From contig JAVGWX010000007.1 of the NCBI GenBank assembly GCA_036924085.1, forward strand, positions 38,624,643 to 38,688,642: DNA of 64,000 nucleotides, in the 5' to 3' direction. Below the pieces are notes generated by a model that was not told the DNA's origin, did no database searches, and saw only the letters and a program-made list of their open reading frames with translations. This document shows, in pieces, positions 23,101 through 36,100 of this stretch (positions within the stretch are counted from its first letter, which is position 1; each line of letters begins with the position of its first letter). Position numbers and translations under genes: made by a program. The DNA is from Ariolimax columbianus. Lineage: Eukaryota; Mollusca; Gastropoda; Stylommatophora; Arionidae.

Positions 23101-25144
23101 CTGGTTAATTGAGCCTTTGTCAATGAGGTCATGAAAGTGGCTCATTATAGTGGCTCATTACTAGAGACAAGTTTAGGGATCTGGGTAATTGAGCCCTGGT
23201 CAGTGGGGTCATGAAAGGGGTTCGTTACTAGAGACAAGTTTAGGGATCTGGGTAATTGAGCTCTGGTCAGTTGAGGTCATGAAAGTTGCTCATTACTAGA
23301 GACAAGTTTAAGGATCTGGCTAATTGAGCCTTGGTCAGTGAGGTCATGAAAGTGGCTCGTTACTAGAGACAAATTTAGGGATCTGGGTAATTGAGCCTTG
23401 GTCAGTGAGGTAATGAAAGTGGCTCATTACTATAAGGTTTAGGGATCTGGGTAATTGAGCCTTGGTCAGTGAGGTCATGAAAGTGGCTCATTAATAGGGA
23501 CAAGTTTAGGGATCTGGGTAATTGAGCCTTGGTCAGTGAGGTAATGAAAGTGGCTCATTACTATAAAGTTTAGGGATCTGGGTAATTTGAGTCTTGGTCA
23601 GTGAGGTCATGAAAATTTCTCGTTACTAGAGACAAGTTTAGGGATCTGAGTAATTGAGCCCTGGTCAGTGAGGTCATGAAAGTGGCTCGTTACTAGAGAC
23701 AAGTTTAGGGATGTGGGTAATTGAGCCCTGGTCAGTGAGGTCATGAAAGTGGCTCGTTACTAGAGACAAGTTTAGGGATCTGGGTAATTGAGCCCTGGTC
23801 AGTGAGGTCATGAAAGTGGCTCATTACTAGAGACATGTTTAGGGATCTGGATAATTGAGCCCTGGTCAGTGAGGTCATGAAAGTGGCTCATTAATAGGGA
23901 CAAGTTTAGGGATCTGGGTAATTGAGCCTTGGTCAGTGAGGTTATGAAAGTGACTCGCTACTAGAGACAAGTTTAGGGATCTGGGTAATTGAGCCCTGGT
24001 CAGTTGAGGTCATGAAAATGGCTCGTTACTAGAGACAAGTTTAGGGATCTGGGAAATTGAGCCCTGGTCAGTTGTCTTCATGAAAGTGGCTTGTTACTAG
24101 AGACAAGTTTAGGGATCTGGTTAATTGAGCCTTGGTCAGTGAGGTCATGAAAGTGGCTCGATACTAGAGACAAGTTTAGGAATCTGGGTAATTGAGCCTT
24201 TGTCAGTGAGGTCATGAAAGTGGCTCGTTACTAGAGACAAGTTTAGGGGTCTGGTTAATTGAGCCCTGGTCAGTGAGGTCATGAAAGTGGCTCATTAGTA
24301 GGGACAAGTTTAGGGATCTGGGTAATTGAGCCTTGGTCAGTGAGGTCATGAAAGTGGCTCGTTACTATAGACAAGTTTAGGGATCTGAGTAATTGAGCCC
24401 TGGTCAGTGAAGTCATGAAAATGGCTCGATACTAGAGACAAGTTTAGGGATCTGGGTAATTGAGCCTTGGTCAGTGAGGTCATGAAAGTGGCTCGATACT
24501 AGAGACAAGTTTAGGGATCTGGGTAATTGAGCCTTTGTCAGTGAGGTCATTAAAGTGGCTCGTTACTAGAGACATGTTTAGGGATCTGGATAATTGAGCC
24601 CTGGACAGTGAGGTCATGAAAGTGGCTCATTAATAGGGACAAGTTTAGGGATCTGGGTAATTGAGCCTTGGTCAGTGAGGTTATGAAAGTGACTCGCTAC
24701 TAGAGACAAGTTTAGGGATCTGGGTAATTGAGCCCTGGTTAGTTAAGGTCATGAAAGTGGCTCGTTACTACAGACAAGTTTAGGGATCTGGGAAATTGAG
24801 CCATGGTCAGTTGTCTTCATGAAAGTGGCTCGTTACTAGAGACAAGTTTAGGGATCTGGTTAATTGAGCCTTGGTCAGTGAGGTCATGAAAGTGGCTCGA
24901 TACTAGAGACAAGTTTAGGGATCTGGGTAGTTGAGCCTTTGTCAGTGAGGTCATGAAAGTGGCTCGTTACTAGAGACAAGTTTAGGGGTCTGGTTAATTG
25001 AGCCCTGGTCAGTTAGGTCATGAAAGTGGCTCATTAATAGGGACAAGTTTAGGGATCTGGGTAATTGAGCCTTGGTCAGTGAGGTCATGAAAGTGGCTCG
25101 ATACTAGAGACAAGTTTAGGGATCTTGGTAATTGAGCCTTGGTC
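20189..25144 (+). repeat. Higher-order block C, copy 1 (repeats at about 7.1-7.3 kb)
   Basis: The block matches about 27.3-32.4 kb at offsets of 7,082, 7,283, 7,216 and 7,351 bp in successive parts. Each change of offset is a whole-monomer indel: three monomers (201 bp) missing here near 20735 relative to 27.8-28.0 kb, one monomer kept here but lost near 28.7 kb, and two monomers (135 bp) missing here near 23.03 kb relative to 30.24 kb. Shared markers are CATGAATGTGG (21241 and 28524), the insertion monomers (21322 and 28605; 23144 and 30495) and AGAGACAATTTTAGGGG (22881 and 30097). Confidence 0.75.
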
Positions 25145-28100
25145 AGTGAGGTCATGAAAGTGGCTCGTTACTAGAGACACGTTTAGGGATCTGGGTAATT
25201 GAGCCCTGGTCAGTGAGGTCATGAAAGTGGCTCATTACTAGAGACATGTTTAGGGATCTGGATAATTGAGCCCTGGTCAGTGAGGTCATGAAAGTGGCTC
25301 ATTAATAGGGACAAGTTTAGGGATCTGGGTAATTGAGCCTTGATCAGTGAGGTCATGAAAGTGACTCGCTACTAGAAACACGTTTAGGGATCTGGGTAAT
25401 TGAGCCCTGGTCAGTTGAGGTCATGAAAGTGGCTCGTTAGTAGAGACAAGTTTAGGGATCTGGGAAATTGAGCCTTGGTCAGTGAAGTCATGAAAATGGC
25501 TCGATACTAGAGACAAGTTTAGGGATCTGGGTAATTGAGCCCTGGTCAGTTGAGGTCATGAAAGTGGCTCGTTAGTAGAGACAAGTTTAGGGATCTGGGA
25601 AATTGAGCCTTGGTCAGTGAAGTCATGAAAGTGGCTCGTTACTAGAGACAAGTTTAGGGATCTGGTTAATTGAGCCTTGGTCAATGAGGTCATGAAAGTG
25701 GCTCATTATAGTTGCTCATTACTAGAGACAAGTTTAGGGATCTGGGTAATTGAGCCCTGGTCAGTGGGGTCATGAAAGTGGTTCATTACTAGAGACAAGT
25801 TTAGGGATCTGGGTAATTGAGCCGTGGTCAGGTAGGTCATGAAAGTTGCTCATTACTAGAGACAAGTTTAAGGATCTGGCTAATTGAGCCTTGGTCAGTG
25901 AGGTCATGAAAGTGGCTCGTTACTAGAGACAAGTTTAGGGATCTGGGTAATTGAGCCTTGGTCAGTGAGGTAATGAAAGTGGCTCATTACTATAAAGTTT
26001 AGGGATCTGGGTAATTTGAGTCTTGGTCAGTGAGGTCATGAAAGTGGCTCGTTAGTAGAGACAAGTTTAGGGATCTGGGAAATTGAGCCCTGGTCAGTGA
26101 GGTCATGAAAGTGGCTCGTTACTAGAGACACGTTTAGGGATCTGGGTAATTGAGCCCTGGTCAGTGAGGTCATGAAAGTGGCTCATTACTAGAGACATGT
26201 TTAGGGATCTGGATAATTGAGCCCTGGTCAGTGAGGTCATGAAAGTGGCTCATTAATAGGGACAAGTTTAGGGATCTGGGTAATTGAGCCTTGGTCAGTG
26301 AGGTCATGAAAGTGACTCGCTACTAGAAACACGTTTAGGGATCTGGGTAATTGAGCCCTGGTCAGTTGAGGTCATGAAAGTGGCTCGTTAGTAGAGACAA
26401 GTTTAGGGATTATGGGAAATTGAGCCTTGGTCAGTGAAGTCATGAAAATGGCTCGATACTAGAGACAAGTTTAGGGATCTGGGTAATTGAGCCTTGGTCA
26501 GTGAGGTCATGAAAGTGGCTCGTTACTAGAGACAAGTTTAGGGATCTGAGTAATTGAGCCCTGGTCAGTGAGGTCATGAAAGTGGCTCGTTACTAGAGAC
26601 AAGTTTAGGGATGTGGGTAATTGAGCCCTGGTCAGTGAGGTCATGAAAGTGGCTCGTTACTAGAGACAAGTTTAGGGATCTGGGTAATTGAGCCCTGGTC
26701 AGTGAGGTCATGAAAGTGGCTCATTACTAGAGACATGTTTAGGGATCTGGATAATTGAGCCCTGGACAGTGAGGTCATGAAAGTGGCTCATTAATAGGGA
26801 CAAGTTTAGGGATCTGGGTAATTGAGCCTTGGTCAGTGAGGTCATGAAAGTGACTCGCTACTAGAGACAAGTTTAGGGATCTGGGTAATTGAGCCCTGGT
26901 CAGTTGAGGTCATGAAAGTGGCTCGTTACTAGAGACAAGTTTAGGGATCTGGGAAATTGAGCCCTGGTCAGTTGTCTTCATGAAAGTGGCTCGTTACTAG
27001 AGACAAGTTTAGGGATCTGGTTAATTGAGCCTTGGTCAGTGAGGTCATGAAAGTGGCTCGATACTAGAGACAAGTTTAGGGATCTGGGTAATTGAGCCTT
27101 TGTCAGTGAGGTCATGAAAGTGGCTCGTTACTAGAGACAAGTTTAGGGGTCTGGTTAATTGAATCCTGGTCAGTGAGGTCATGAAAGTGGCTCATTAATA
27201 GGGACAAGTTTAGGGATCTGGGTAATTGAGCCTTGGTCAGTGAGGTCATGAAAGTGGCTCGTTACTATAGACAAGTTTAGGGATCTGAGTAATTGAGCCC
27301 TGGTCAGTGAAGTCATGAAAATGGCTCGATACTAGAGACAAGTTTAGGGATCTGGGTAATTGAGCCTTGGTCAGTGAGGTCATGAAAGTGGCTCTATACT
27401 AGAGACAAGTTTAGAGATCTGGGTAATTGAGCCTTTGTCAGTGAGGTCATGAAAGTGGCTCGTTACTAGAGACATGTTTAGGGATCTGGATAATTGAGCC
27501 CTGGACAGTGAGGTCATGAAAGTGGCTCATTAATAGGGACAAGTTTAGGGATCTGGGTAATTGAGCCTTGGTCAGTGAGGTTATGAAAGTGACTCGCTAC
27601 TAGAGACAAGTTTAGGGATCTGGGTAATTGAGCCCTGGTTAGTTAAGGTCATGAAAGTGGCTCGTTACTACAGACAAGTTTAGGGATCTGGGAAATTGAG
27701 CCCTGGTCAGTTGTCTTCATGAAAGTGGCTCGTTACTAGAGACAAGTTTAGGGATCTGGTTAATTGAGCCTTGGTCAGTGAGGTCATGAAAGTGGCTCGA
27801 TACTAGAGACAAGTTTAGGGATCTGGGTAGTTGAGCCTTTGTCAGTGAGGTCATGAAAGTGGCTCGTTACTAGAGACAAGTTTAGGGGTCTGGTTAATTG
27901 AGCCCTGGTCAGTGAGGTCATGAAAGTGGCTCATTAATAGGGACAAGTTTAGGGATCTGGGTAATTGAGCCTTGGTCAGTGAGGTCATGAAAGTGGCTCG
28001 ATACTAGAGACAAGTTTAGGGATCTTGGTAATTGAGCCTTGGTCAGTGAGGTCATGAAAGTGGCTCGTTACTAGAGACACGTTTAGGGATCTGGGTAATT

Positions 28101-30045
28101 GAGCCCTGGTCAGTGAGGTCATGAAAGTGGCTCATTACTAGAGACATGTTTAGGGATCTGGATAATTGAGCCCTGGTCAGTGAGGTCATGAAAGTGGCTC
28201 ATTAATAGGGACAAGTTTAGGGATCTGGGTAATTGAGCCTTGATCAGTGAGGTCATGAAAGTGACTCGCTACTAGAAACACGTTTAGGGATCTGGGTAAT
28301 TGAGCCTTGGTCAGTTGAGGTCATGAAAGTGGCTCGTTAGTAGAGACAAGTTTAGGGATCTGGGAAATTGAGCCTTGGTCAGTGAAGTCATGAAAATGGC
28401 TCGATACTAGAGACAAGTTTAGGGATCTGGGTAATTGAACCCTGGTCAGTTGAGGTCATGAAAGTGGCTCGTTACTAGAGACAAGTTTAGGGATCTGGGA
28501 AATTGAGCCTTGGTCAGTGAAGTCATGAATGTGGCTCGTTACTAGAGACAAGTTTAGGGATCTGGTTAATTGAGCCTTGGTCAATGAGGTCATGAAAGTG
28601 GCTCATTATAGTGGCTCATTACTAGAGACAAGTTTAGGGATCTGGGTAATTGAGCCCTGGTCAGTGGGGTCATGAAAGTGGTTCATTACTAGAGACAAGT
28701 TTAGGGATCTGGGTAATTGAGCCTTGGTCAGTGAGGTCATGAAAGTGGCTCGTTACTAGAGACAAATTTAGGGATCTGGGTAATTGAGCCTTGGTCAGTG
28801 AGGTAATGAAAGTGGCTCATTACTATAAGGTTATGGGATCTGGGTAATTGAGCCTTGGTCAGTGAGGTCATGAAAGTGGCTCATTAATAGGGACAAGTTT
28901 AGGGATCTGGGTAATTGAGCCCTGGTCAGTGAGGTCATGAAAGTGGCTCGTTACTAGAGACACGTTTAGGGATCTGGGTAATTGAGCCCTGGTCAGTGAG
29001 GTCATGAAAGTGGCTCATTACTAGAGACATGTTTAGGGATCTGGATAATTGAGCCCTGGTCAGTGAGGTCATGAAAGTGGCTCATTAATAGGGACAAGTT
29101 TAGGGATCTGGGTAATTGAGCCTTGGTCAGTGAGGTCATGAAAGTGACTCGCTACTAGAAACACGTTTAGGGATCTGGGTAATTGAGCCCTGGTCAGTTG
29201 AGGTCATGAAAGTGGCTCGTTAGTAGAGACAAGTTTAGGGATCTGGGAAATTGAGCCTTGGTCAGTGAAGTCATGAAAATGGCTCGATACTAGAGACAAG
29301 TTTAGGGATCTGGGTAATTGAGCCTTGGTCAGTGAGGTCATGAAAGTGGCTCGTTACTAGAGACAAGTTTAGGGATCTGAGTAATTGAGCCCTGGTCAGT
29401 GAGGTCATGAAAGTGGCTCGTTACTAGAGACAAGTTTAGGGATGTGGGTAATTGAGCCCTGATCAGTGAGGTCATGAAAGTGGCTCGTTACTAGAGACAA
29501 GTTTAGGGATCTGGGTAATTGAGCCCTGGTCAGTGAGGTCATGAAAGTGGCTCATTACTAGAGACATGTTTAGGGATCTGGATAATTGAGCCCTGGTCAG
29601 TGAGGTCATGAAAGTGGCTCATTAATAGGGACAAGTTTAGGGATCTGGGTAATTGAGCCTTGGTCAGTGAGGTTATGAAAGTGACTCGCTACTAGAGACA
29701 AGTTTAGGGATCTGGGTAATTGAGCCCTGGTCAGTTGTCTTCATGAAAGTGGCTCGTTACTACAGACAAGTTTAGGGATCTGGTTAATTGAGCCTTGGTC
29801 AGTTAGGTCATGAAAGTGGCTCGATACTAGAGACAAGTTTAGGGATCTGGGTAATTGAGCCTTTGTCAGTGAGGTCATGAAAGTGGCTCGTTACTAGAGA
29901 CAAGTTTAGGGGTCTGGTTAATTGAGCCCTGGTCAGTGAGGTCATGAAAGTGGCTCATTAATAGGGACTAGTTTAGGGATCTGGGTAATTGAGCCTTGGT
30001 CAGTGAGGTCATGAAAGTGGCTCGATACTAGAGACAAGTTTAGGG
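25145..30045 (+). repeat. Higher-order block D, copy 1 (8,033/8,100-bp shift)
   Basis: About 4.9 kb is repeated at 33178-38148. The offset is 8,033 bp up to about 28.7 kb and 8,100 bp after it, because copy 2 has one more monomer (the GGTCAGGTAGG/AAGGATCTGGC pair is reduced here). Shared rare markers are GATTATGGG (26408 and 34441), TTGAATCCTGG (about 27160 and 35193), CTCTATACTAG with TTTAGAGATC (27391 and 35424), CATGAATG (28524 and 36557) and GGGACTAG (about 29965 and 38065). Nothing but satellite is present. Confidence 0.8.
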
Positions 30046-33000
30046 ATCTTGTTAATTGAGCCTTGGTCAGTGAGGTCATGAAAGTGGCTCGTTACTAGAG
30101 ACAATTTTAGGGGTCTTGGTAATTGAGCCTTGGTCAGTGAGGTCATGAAAGTGACTCGCTACTAGAAACACGTTTAGGGATCTGGGTAATTGAGCCCTGG
30201 TCAGTTGAGGTCATGAAAGTGGCTCGTTAGTAGAGACAAGTTTAGGGATCTGGGAAATTGAGACTTGGTCAGTGAAGTCATGAAAATGGCTCGATACTAG
30301 AGACAAGTTTAGGGATCTGGGTAATTGAGCCCTGGTCAGTTGAGGTCATGAAAGTGGCTCGTTAGTAGAGACAAGTTTAGGGATCTGGGAAATTGAGCCT
30401 TGGTCAGTGAAGTCATGAAAGTGGCTCGTTACTAGAGACAAGTTTAGGGATCTGGTTAATTGAGCCTTTGTCAATGAGGTCATGAAAGTGGCTCATTATA
30501 GTGGCTCATTACTAGAGACAAGTTTAGGGATCTGGGTAATTGAGCCCTGGTCAGTGGGGTCATGAAAGGGGTTCGTTACTAGAGACAAGTTTAGGGATCT
30601 GGGTAATTGAGCTCTGGTCAGTTGAGGTCATGAAAGTTGCTCATTACTAGAGACAAGTTTAAGGATCTGGCTAATTGAGCCTTGGTCAGTGAGGTCATGA
30701 AAGTGGCTCGTTACTAGAGACAAATTTAGGGATCTGGGTAATTGAGCCTTGGTCAGTGAGGTAATGAAAGTGGCTCATTACTATAAGGTTTAGGGATCTG
30801 GGTAATTGAGCCTTGGTCAGTGAGGTCATGAAAGTGGCTCATTAATAGGGACAAGTTTAGGGATCTGGGTAATTGAGCCTTGGTCAGTGAGGTAATGAAA
30901 GTGGCTCATTACTATAAAGTTTAGGGATCTGGGTAATTTGAGTCTTGGTCAGTGAGGTCATGAAAGTGTCTCGTTACTAGAGACAAGTTTAGGGATCTGA
31001 GTAATTGAGCCCTGGTCAGTGAGGTCATGAAAGTGGCTCGTTACTAGAGACAAGTTTAGGGATGTGGGTAATTGAGCCCTGGTCAGTGAGGTCATGAAAG
31101 TGGCTCGTTACTAGAGACAAGTTTAGGGATCTGGGTAATTGAGCCCTGGTCAGTGAGGTCATGAAAGTGGCTCATTACTAGAGACATGTTTAGGGATCTG
31201 GATAATTGAGCCCTGGTCAGTGAGGTCATGAAAGTGGCTCATTAATAGGGACAAGTTTAGGGATCTGGGTAATTGAGCCTTGGTCAGTGAGGTTATGAAA
31301 GTGACTCGCTACTAGAGACAAGTTTAGGGATCTGGGTAATTGAGCCCTGGTCAGTTGAGGTCATGAAAATGGCTCGTTACTAGAGACAAGTTTAGGGATC
31401 TGGGAAATTGAGCCCTGGTCAGTTGTCTTCATGAAAGTGGCTTGTTACTAGAGACAAGTTTAGGGATCTGGTTAATTGAGCCTTGGTCAGTGAGGTCATG
31501 AAAGTGGCTCGATACTAGAGACAAGTTTAGGAATCTGGGTAATTGAGCCTTTGTCAGTGAGGTCATGAAAGTGGCTCGTTACTAGAGACAAGTTTAGGGG
31601 TCTGGTTAATTGAGGCCTGGTCAGTGAGGTCATGAAAGTGGCTCATTAATGGGGACAAGTTTAGGGATCTGGGTAATTGAGCCTTGGTCAGTGAGGTCAT
31701 GAAAGTGGCTCGTTTTTATAGACAAGTTTAGGGATCTGAGTAATTGAGCCCTGGTCAGTGAAGTCATGAAAATGGCTCGATACTAGAGACAAGTTTAGGG
31801 ATCTGGGTAATTGAGCCTTGGTCAGTGAGGTCATGAAAGTGGCTCGATACTAGAGACAAGTTTAGGGATCTGGGTAATTGAGCCTTTGTCAGTGAGGTCA
31901 TGAAAGTGGCTCGTTACTAGAGACATGTTTAGGGATCTGGATAATTGAGCCCTGGACAGTGAGGTCATGAAAGTGGCTCATTAATAGGGACAAGTTTAGG
32001 GATCTGGGTAATTGAGCCTTGGTCAGTGAGGTTATGAAAGTGACTCGCTACTAGAGACAAGTTTAGGGATCTGGGTAATTGAGCCCTGGTTAGTTAAGGT
32101 CATGAAAGTGGCTCGTTGCTACAGACAAGTTTAGGGATCTGGGAAATTGAGCCCTGGTCAGTTGTCTTCATGAAAGTGGCTCGTTACTAGAGACAAGTTT
32201 AGGGATCTGGTTAATTGAGACTTGGTCAGTGAGGTCATGAAAGTGGCTCGATACTAGAGACAAGTTTAGGGATCTGGGTAGTTGAGCCTTGGTCAGTGAG
32301 GTCATGAAAGTGGCTCGATACTAGAGACAAGTTTAGGGATCTTGGTAATTTAGCCTTGGTCAGTGAGGTCATGAAAGTGGCTCGTTACTGGAGACACGTT
32401 TAGGGATCTGGGTAATTGAGCCCTGGTCAGTGAGGTCATGAAAGTGACTCGCTACTAGAAACACGTTTAGGGATCTGGGTAATTGAGCTCCGGTCAGTTG
32501 AGGTCTTGAAAGTGGCTCGTTAGTAGAGACAAGTTTAGGGATCTGGGAAATTGAGCCTTGGTCAGTGAAGTCATGAAAATGGCTCGATACTAGAGACAAG
32601 TTTAGGGATCTGGGTAATTGAGCCCTGGTCAGTTGAGGTCATGAAAGTGGCTCGTTAGTAGAGACAAGTTTAGGGATCTGGGAAATTGAGCCTTGGTCAG
32701 TGAAGTCATGAAAGTGGCTCGTTACTAGAGACAAGTTTAGGGATCTGGTTAATTGAGCCTTGGTCAATGAGGTCATGAAAGTGGCTCATTATAGTGGCTC
32801 ATTACTAGAGACAAGTTTAGGGATCTGGGTAATTGAGCCCTGGTCAGTGGGGTCATGAAAGTGGTTCATTACTAGAGACAAGTTTAGGGATCTGGGTAAT
32901 TGAGCTCTGGTCAGGTAGGTCATGAAAGTTGCTCATTACTAGAGACAAGTTTAAGGATCTGGCTAATTGAGCCTTGGTCAGTGAGGTCATGAAAGTGGCT

Positions 33001-33177
33001 CGTTACTAGAGACAAATTTAGGGATCTGGGTAATTGAGCCTTGGTCAGTGAGGTAATGAAAGTGGCTCATTACTATAAGGTTATGGGATCTGGGTAATTG
33101 AGCCTTGGTCAGTGAGGTCATGAAAGTGGCTCATTAATAGGGACAAGTTTAGGGATCTGGGTAATTGAGCCCTGGTC
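30046..33177 (+). repeat. Satellite segment between the two D copies
   Basis: The left part repeats the 22.9-25 kb segment at about 7.2-7.35 kb. The stretch 31.5-32.4 kb matches 39.5-40.4 kb at an offset of 8,037 bp, with shared ATTAATGGGG, TCGTTGCTACAG and AATTTAGCC variants. After 32.4 kb the offset rises to 8,171 bp because two monomers are missing here. Both insertion monomers of the segment (30495 and 32788) are of the GTGGCTC form. Private changes cluster at 31.7 kb (TCGTTTTTATAG) and 32.37-32.55 kb. Confidence 0.7.
32369..32599 (+). repeat. Locally diverged and shortened monomers
   Basis: This short run has several private changes: TTACTGGAGAC (about 32387), GAGCTCCGGTCAG (about 32487) and GAGGTCTTGAAAG (about 32501). 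Two monomers present in the related run near 40.43-40.6 kb are missing. The change of TCATGA to TCTTGA removes a reverse-strand stop, which is why the longest open frame in the window (76 codons, reverse strand) falls here. It is not evidence of a gene. Confidence 0.75.
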
Positions 33178-36100
33178 AGTGAGGTCATGAAAGTGGCTCG
33201 TTACTAGAGACACGTTTAGGGATCTGGGTAATTGAGCCCTGGTCAGTGAGGTCATGAAAGTGGCTCATTACTAGAGACATGTTTAGGGATCTGGATAATT
33301 GAGCCCTGGTCAGTGAGGTCATGAAAGTGGCTCATTAATAGGGACAAGTTTAGGGATCTGGGTAATTGAGCCTTGATCAGTGAGGTCATGAAAGTGACTC
33401 GCTACTAGAAACACGTTTAGGGATCTGGGTAATTGAGCCCTGGTCAGTTGAGGTCATGAAAGTGGCTCGTTAGTAGAGACAAGTTTAGGGATCTGGGAAA
33501 TTGAGCCTTGGTCAGTGAAGTCATGAAAATGGCTCGATACTAGAGACAAGTTTAGGGATCTGGGTAATTGAGCCCTGGTCAGTTGAGGTCATGAAAGTGG
33601 CTCGTTAGTAGAGACAAGTTTAGGGATCTGGGAAATTGAGCCTTGGTCAGTGAAGTCATGAAAGTGGCTCGTTACTAGAGACAAGTTTAGGGATCTGGTT
33701 AATTGAGCCTTGGTCAATGAGGTCATGAAAGTGGCTCATTATAGTTGCTCATTACTAGAGACAAGTTTAGGGATCTGGGTAATTGAGCCCTGGTCAGTGG
33801 GGTCATGAAAGTGGTTCATTACTAGAGACAAGTTTAGGGATCTGGGTAATTGAGCCGTGGTCAGGTAGGTCATGAAAGTTGCTCATTACTAGAGACAAGT
33901 TTAAGGATCTGGCTAATTGAGCCTTGGTCAGTGAGGTCATGAAAGTGGCTCGTTACTAGAGACAAGTTTAGGGATCTGGGTAATTGAGCCTTGGTCAGTG
34001 AGGTAATGAAAGTGGCTCATTACTATAAAGTTTAGGGATCTGGGTAATTTGAGTCTTGGTCAGTGAGGTCATGAAAGTGGCTCGTTAGTAGAGACAAGTT
34101 TAGGGATCTGGGAAATTGAGCCCTGGTCAGTGAGGTCATGAAAGTGGCTCGTTACTAGAGACACGTTTAGGGATCTGGGTAATTGAGCCCTGGTCAGTGA
34201 GGTCATGAAAGTGGCTCATTACTAGAGACATGTTTAGGGATCTGGATAATTGAGCCCTGGTCAGTGAGGTCATGAAAGTGGCTCATTAATAGGGACAAGT
34301 TTAGGGATCTGGGTAATTGAGCCTTGGTCAGTGAGGTCATGAAAGTGACTCGCTACTAGAAACACGTTTAGGGATCTGGGTAATTGAGCCCTGGTCAGTT
34401 GAGGTCATGAAAGTGGCTCGTTAGTAGAGACAAGTTTAGGGATTATGGGAAATTGAGCCTTGGTCAGTGAAGTCATGAAAATGGCTCGATACTAGAGACA
34501 AGTTTAGGGATCTGGGTAATTGAGCCTTGGTCAGTGAGGTCATGAAAGTGGCTCGTTACTAGAGACAAGTTTAGGGATCTGAGTAATTGAGCCCTGGTCA
34601 GTGAGGTCATGAAAGTGGCTCGTTACTAGAGACAAGTTTAGGGATGTGGGTAATTGAGCCCTGGTCAGTGAGGTCATGAAAGTGGCTCGTTACTAGAGAC
34701 AAGTTTAGGGATCTGGGTAATTGAGCCCTGGTCAGTGAGGTCATGAAAGTGGCTCATTACTAGAGACATGTTTAGGGATCTGGATAATTGAGCCCTGGAC
34801 AGTGAGGTCATGAAAGTGGCTCATTAATAGGGACAAGTTTAGGGATCTGGGTAATTGAGCCTTGGTCAGTGAGGTCATGAAAGTGACTCGCTACTAGAGA
34901 CAAGTTTAGGGATCTGGGTAATTGAGCCCTGGTCAGTTGAGGTCATGAAAGTGGCTCGTTACTAGAGACAAGTTTAGGGATCTGGGAAATTGAGCCCTGG
35001 TCAGTTGTCTTCATGAAAGTGGCTCGTTACTAGAGACAAGTTTAGGGATCTGGTTAATTGAGCCTTGGTCAGTGAGGTCATGAAAGTGGCTCGATACTAG
35101 AGACAAGTTTAGGGATCTGGGTAATTGAGCCTTTGTCAGTGAGGTCATGAAAGTGGCTCGTTACTAGAGACAAGTTTAGGGGTCTGGTTAATTGAATCCT
35201 GGTCAGTGAGGTCATGAAAGTGGCTCATTAATAGGGACAAGTTTAGGGATCTGGGTAATTGAGCCTTGGTCAGTGAGGTCATGAAAGTGGCTCGTTACTA
35301 TAGACAAGTTTAGGGATCTGAGTAATTGAGCCCTGGTCAGTGAAGTCATGAAAATGGCTCGATACTAGAGACAAGTTTAGGGATCTGGGTAATTGAGCCT
35401 TGGTCAGTGAGGTCATGAAAGTGGCTCTATACTAGAGACAAGTTTAGAGATCTGGGTAATTGAGCCTTTGTCAGTGAGGTCATGAAAGTGGCTCGTTACT
35501 AGAGACATGTTTAGGGATCTGGATAATTGAGCCCTGGACAGTGAGGTCATGAAAGTGGCTCATTAATAGGGACAAGTTTAGGGATCTGGGTAATTGAGCC
35601 TTGGTCAGTGAGGTTATGAAAGTGACTCGCTACTAGAGACAAGTTTAGGGATCTGGGTAATTGAGCCCTGGTTAGTTAAGGTCATGAAAGTGGCTCGTTA
35701 CTACAGACAAGTTTAGGGATCTGGGAAATTGAGCCCTGGTCAGTTGTCTTCATGAAAGTGGCTCGTTACTAGAGACAAGTTTAGGGATCTGGTTAATTGA
35801 GCCTTGGTCAGTGAGGTCATGAAAGTGGCTCGATACTAGAGACAAGTTTAGGGATCTGGGTAGTTGAGCCTTTGTCAGTGAGGTCATGAAAGTGGCTCGT
35901 TACTAGAGACAAGTTTAGGGGTCTGGTTAATTGAGCCCTGGTCAGTGAGGTCATGAAAGTGGCTCATTAATAGGGACAAGTTTAGGGATCTGGGTAATTG
36001 AGCCTTGGTCAGTGAGGTCATGAAAGTGGCTCGATACTAGAGACAAGTTTAGGGATCTTGGTAATTGAGCCTTGGTCAGTGAGGTCATGAAAGTGGCTCG

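Noticed and set aside
32369..32599. 76-codon reverse ORF as a distinct gene
   Set aside because: It is the same three-frame readthrough, lengthened because one TCATGA became TCTTGA. The 68-codon frames at 46348-46554 and 60363-60569 have the same cause and are copies of each other through the 14,015-bp duplication.
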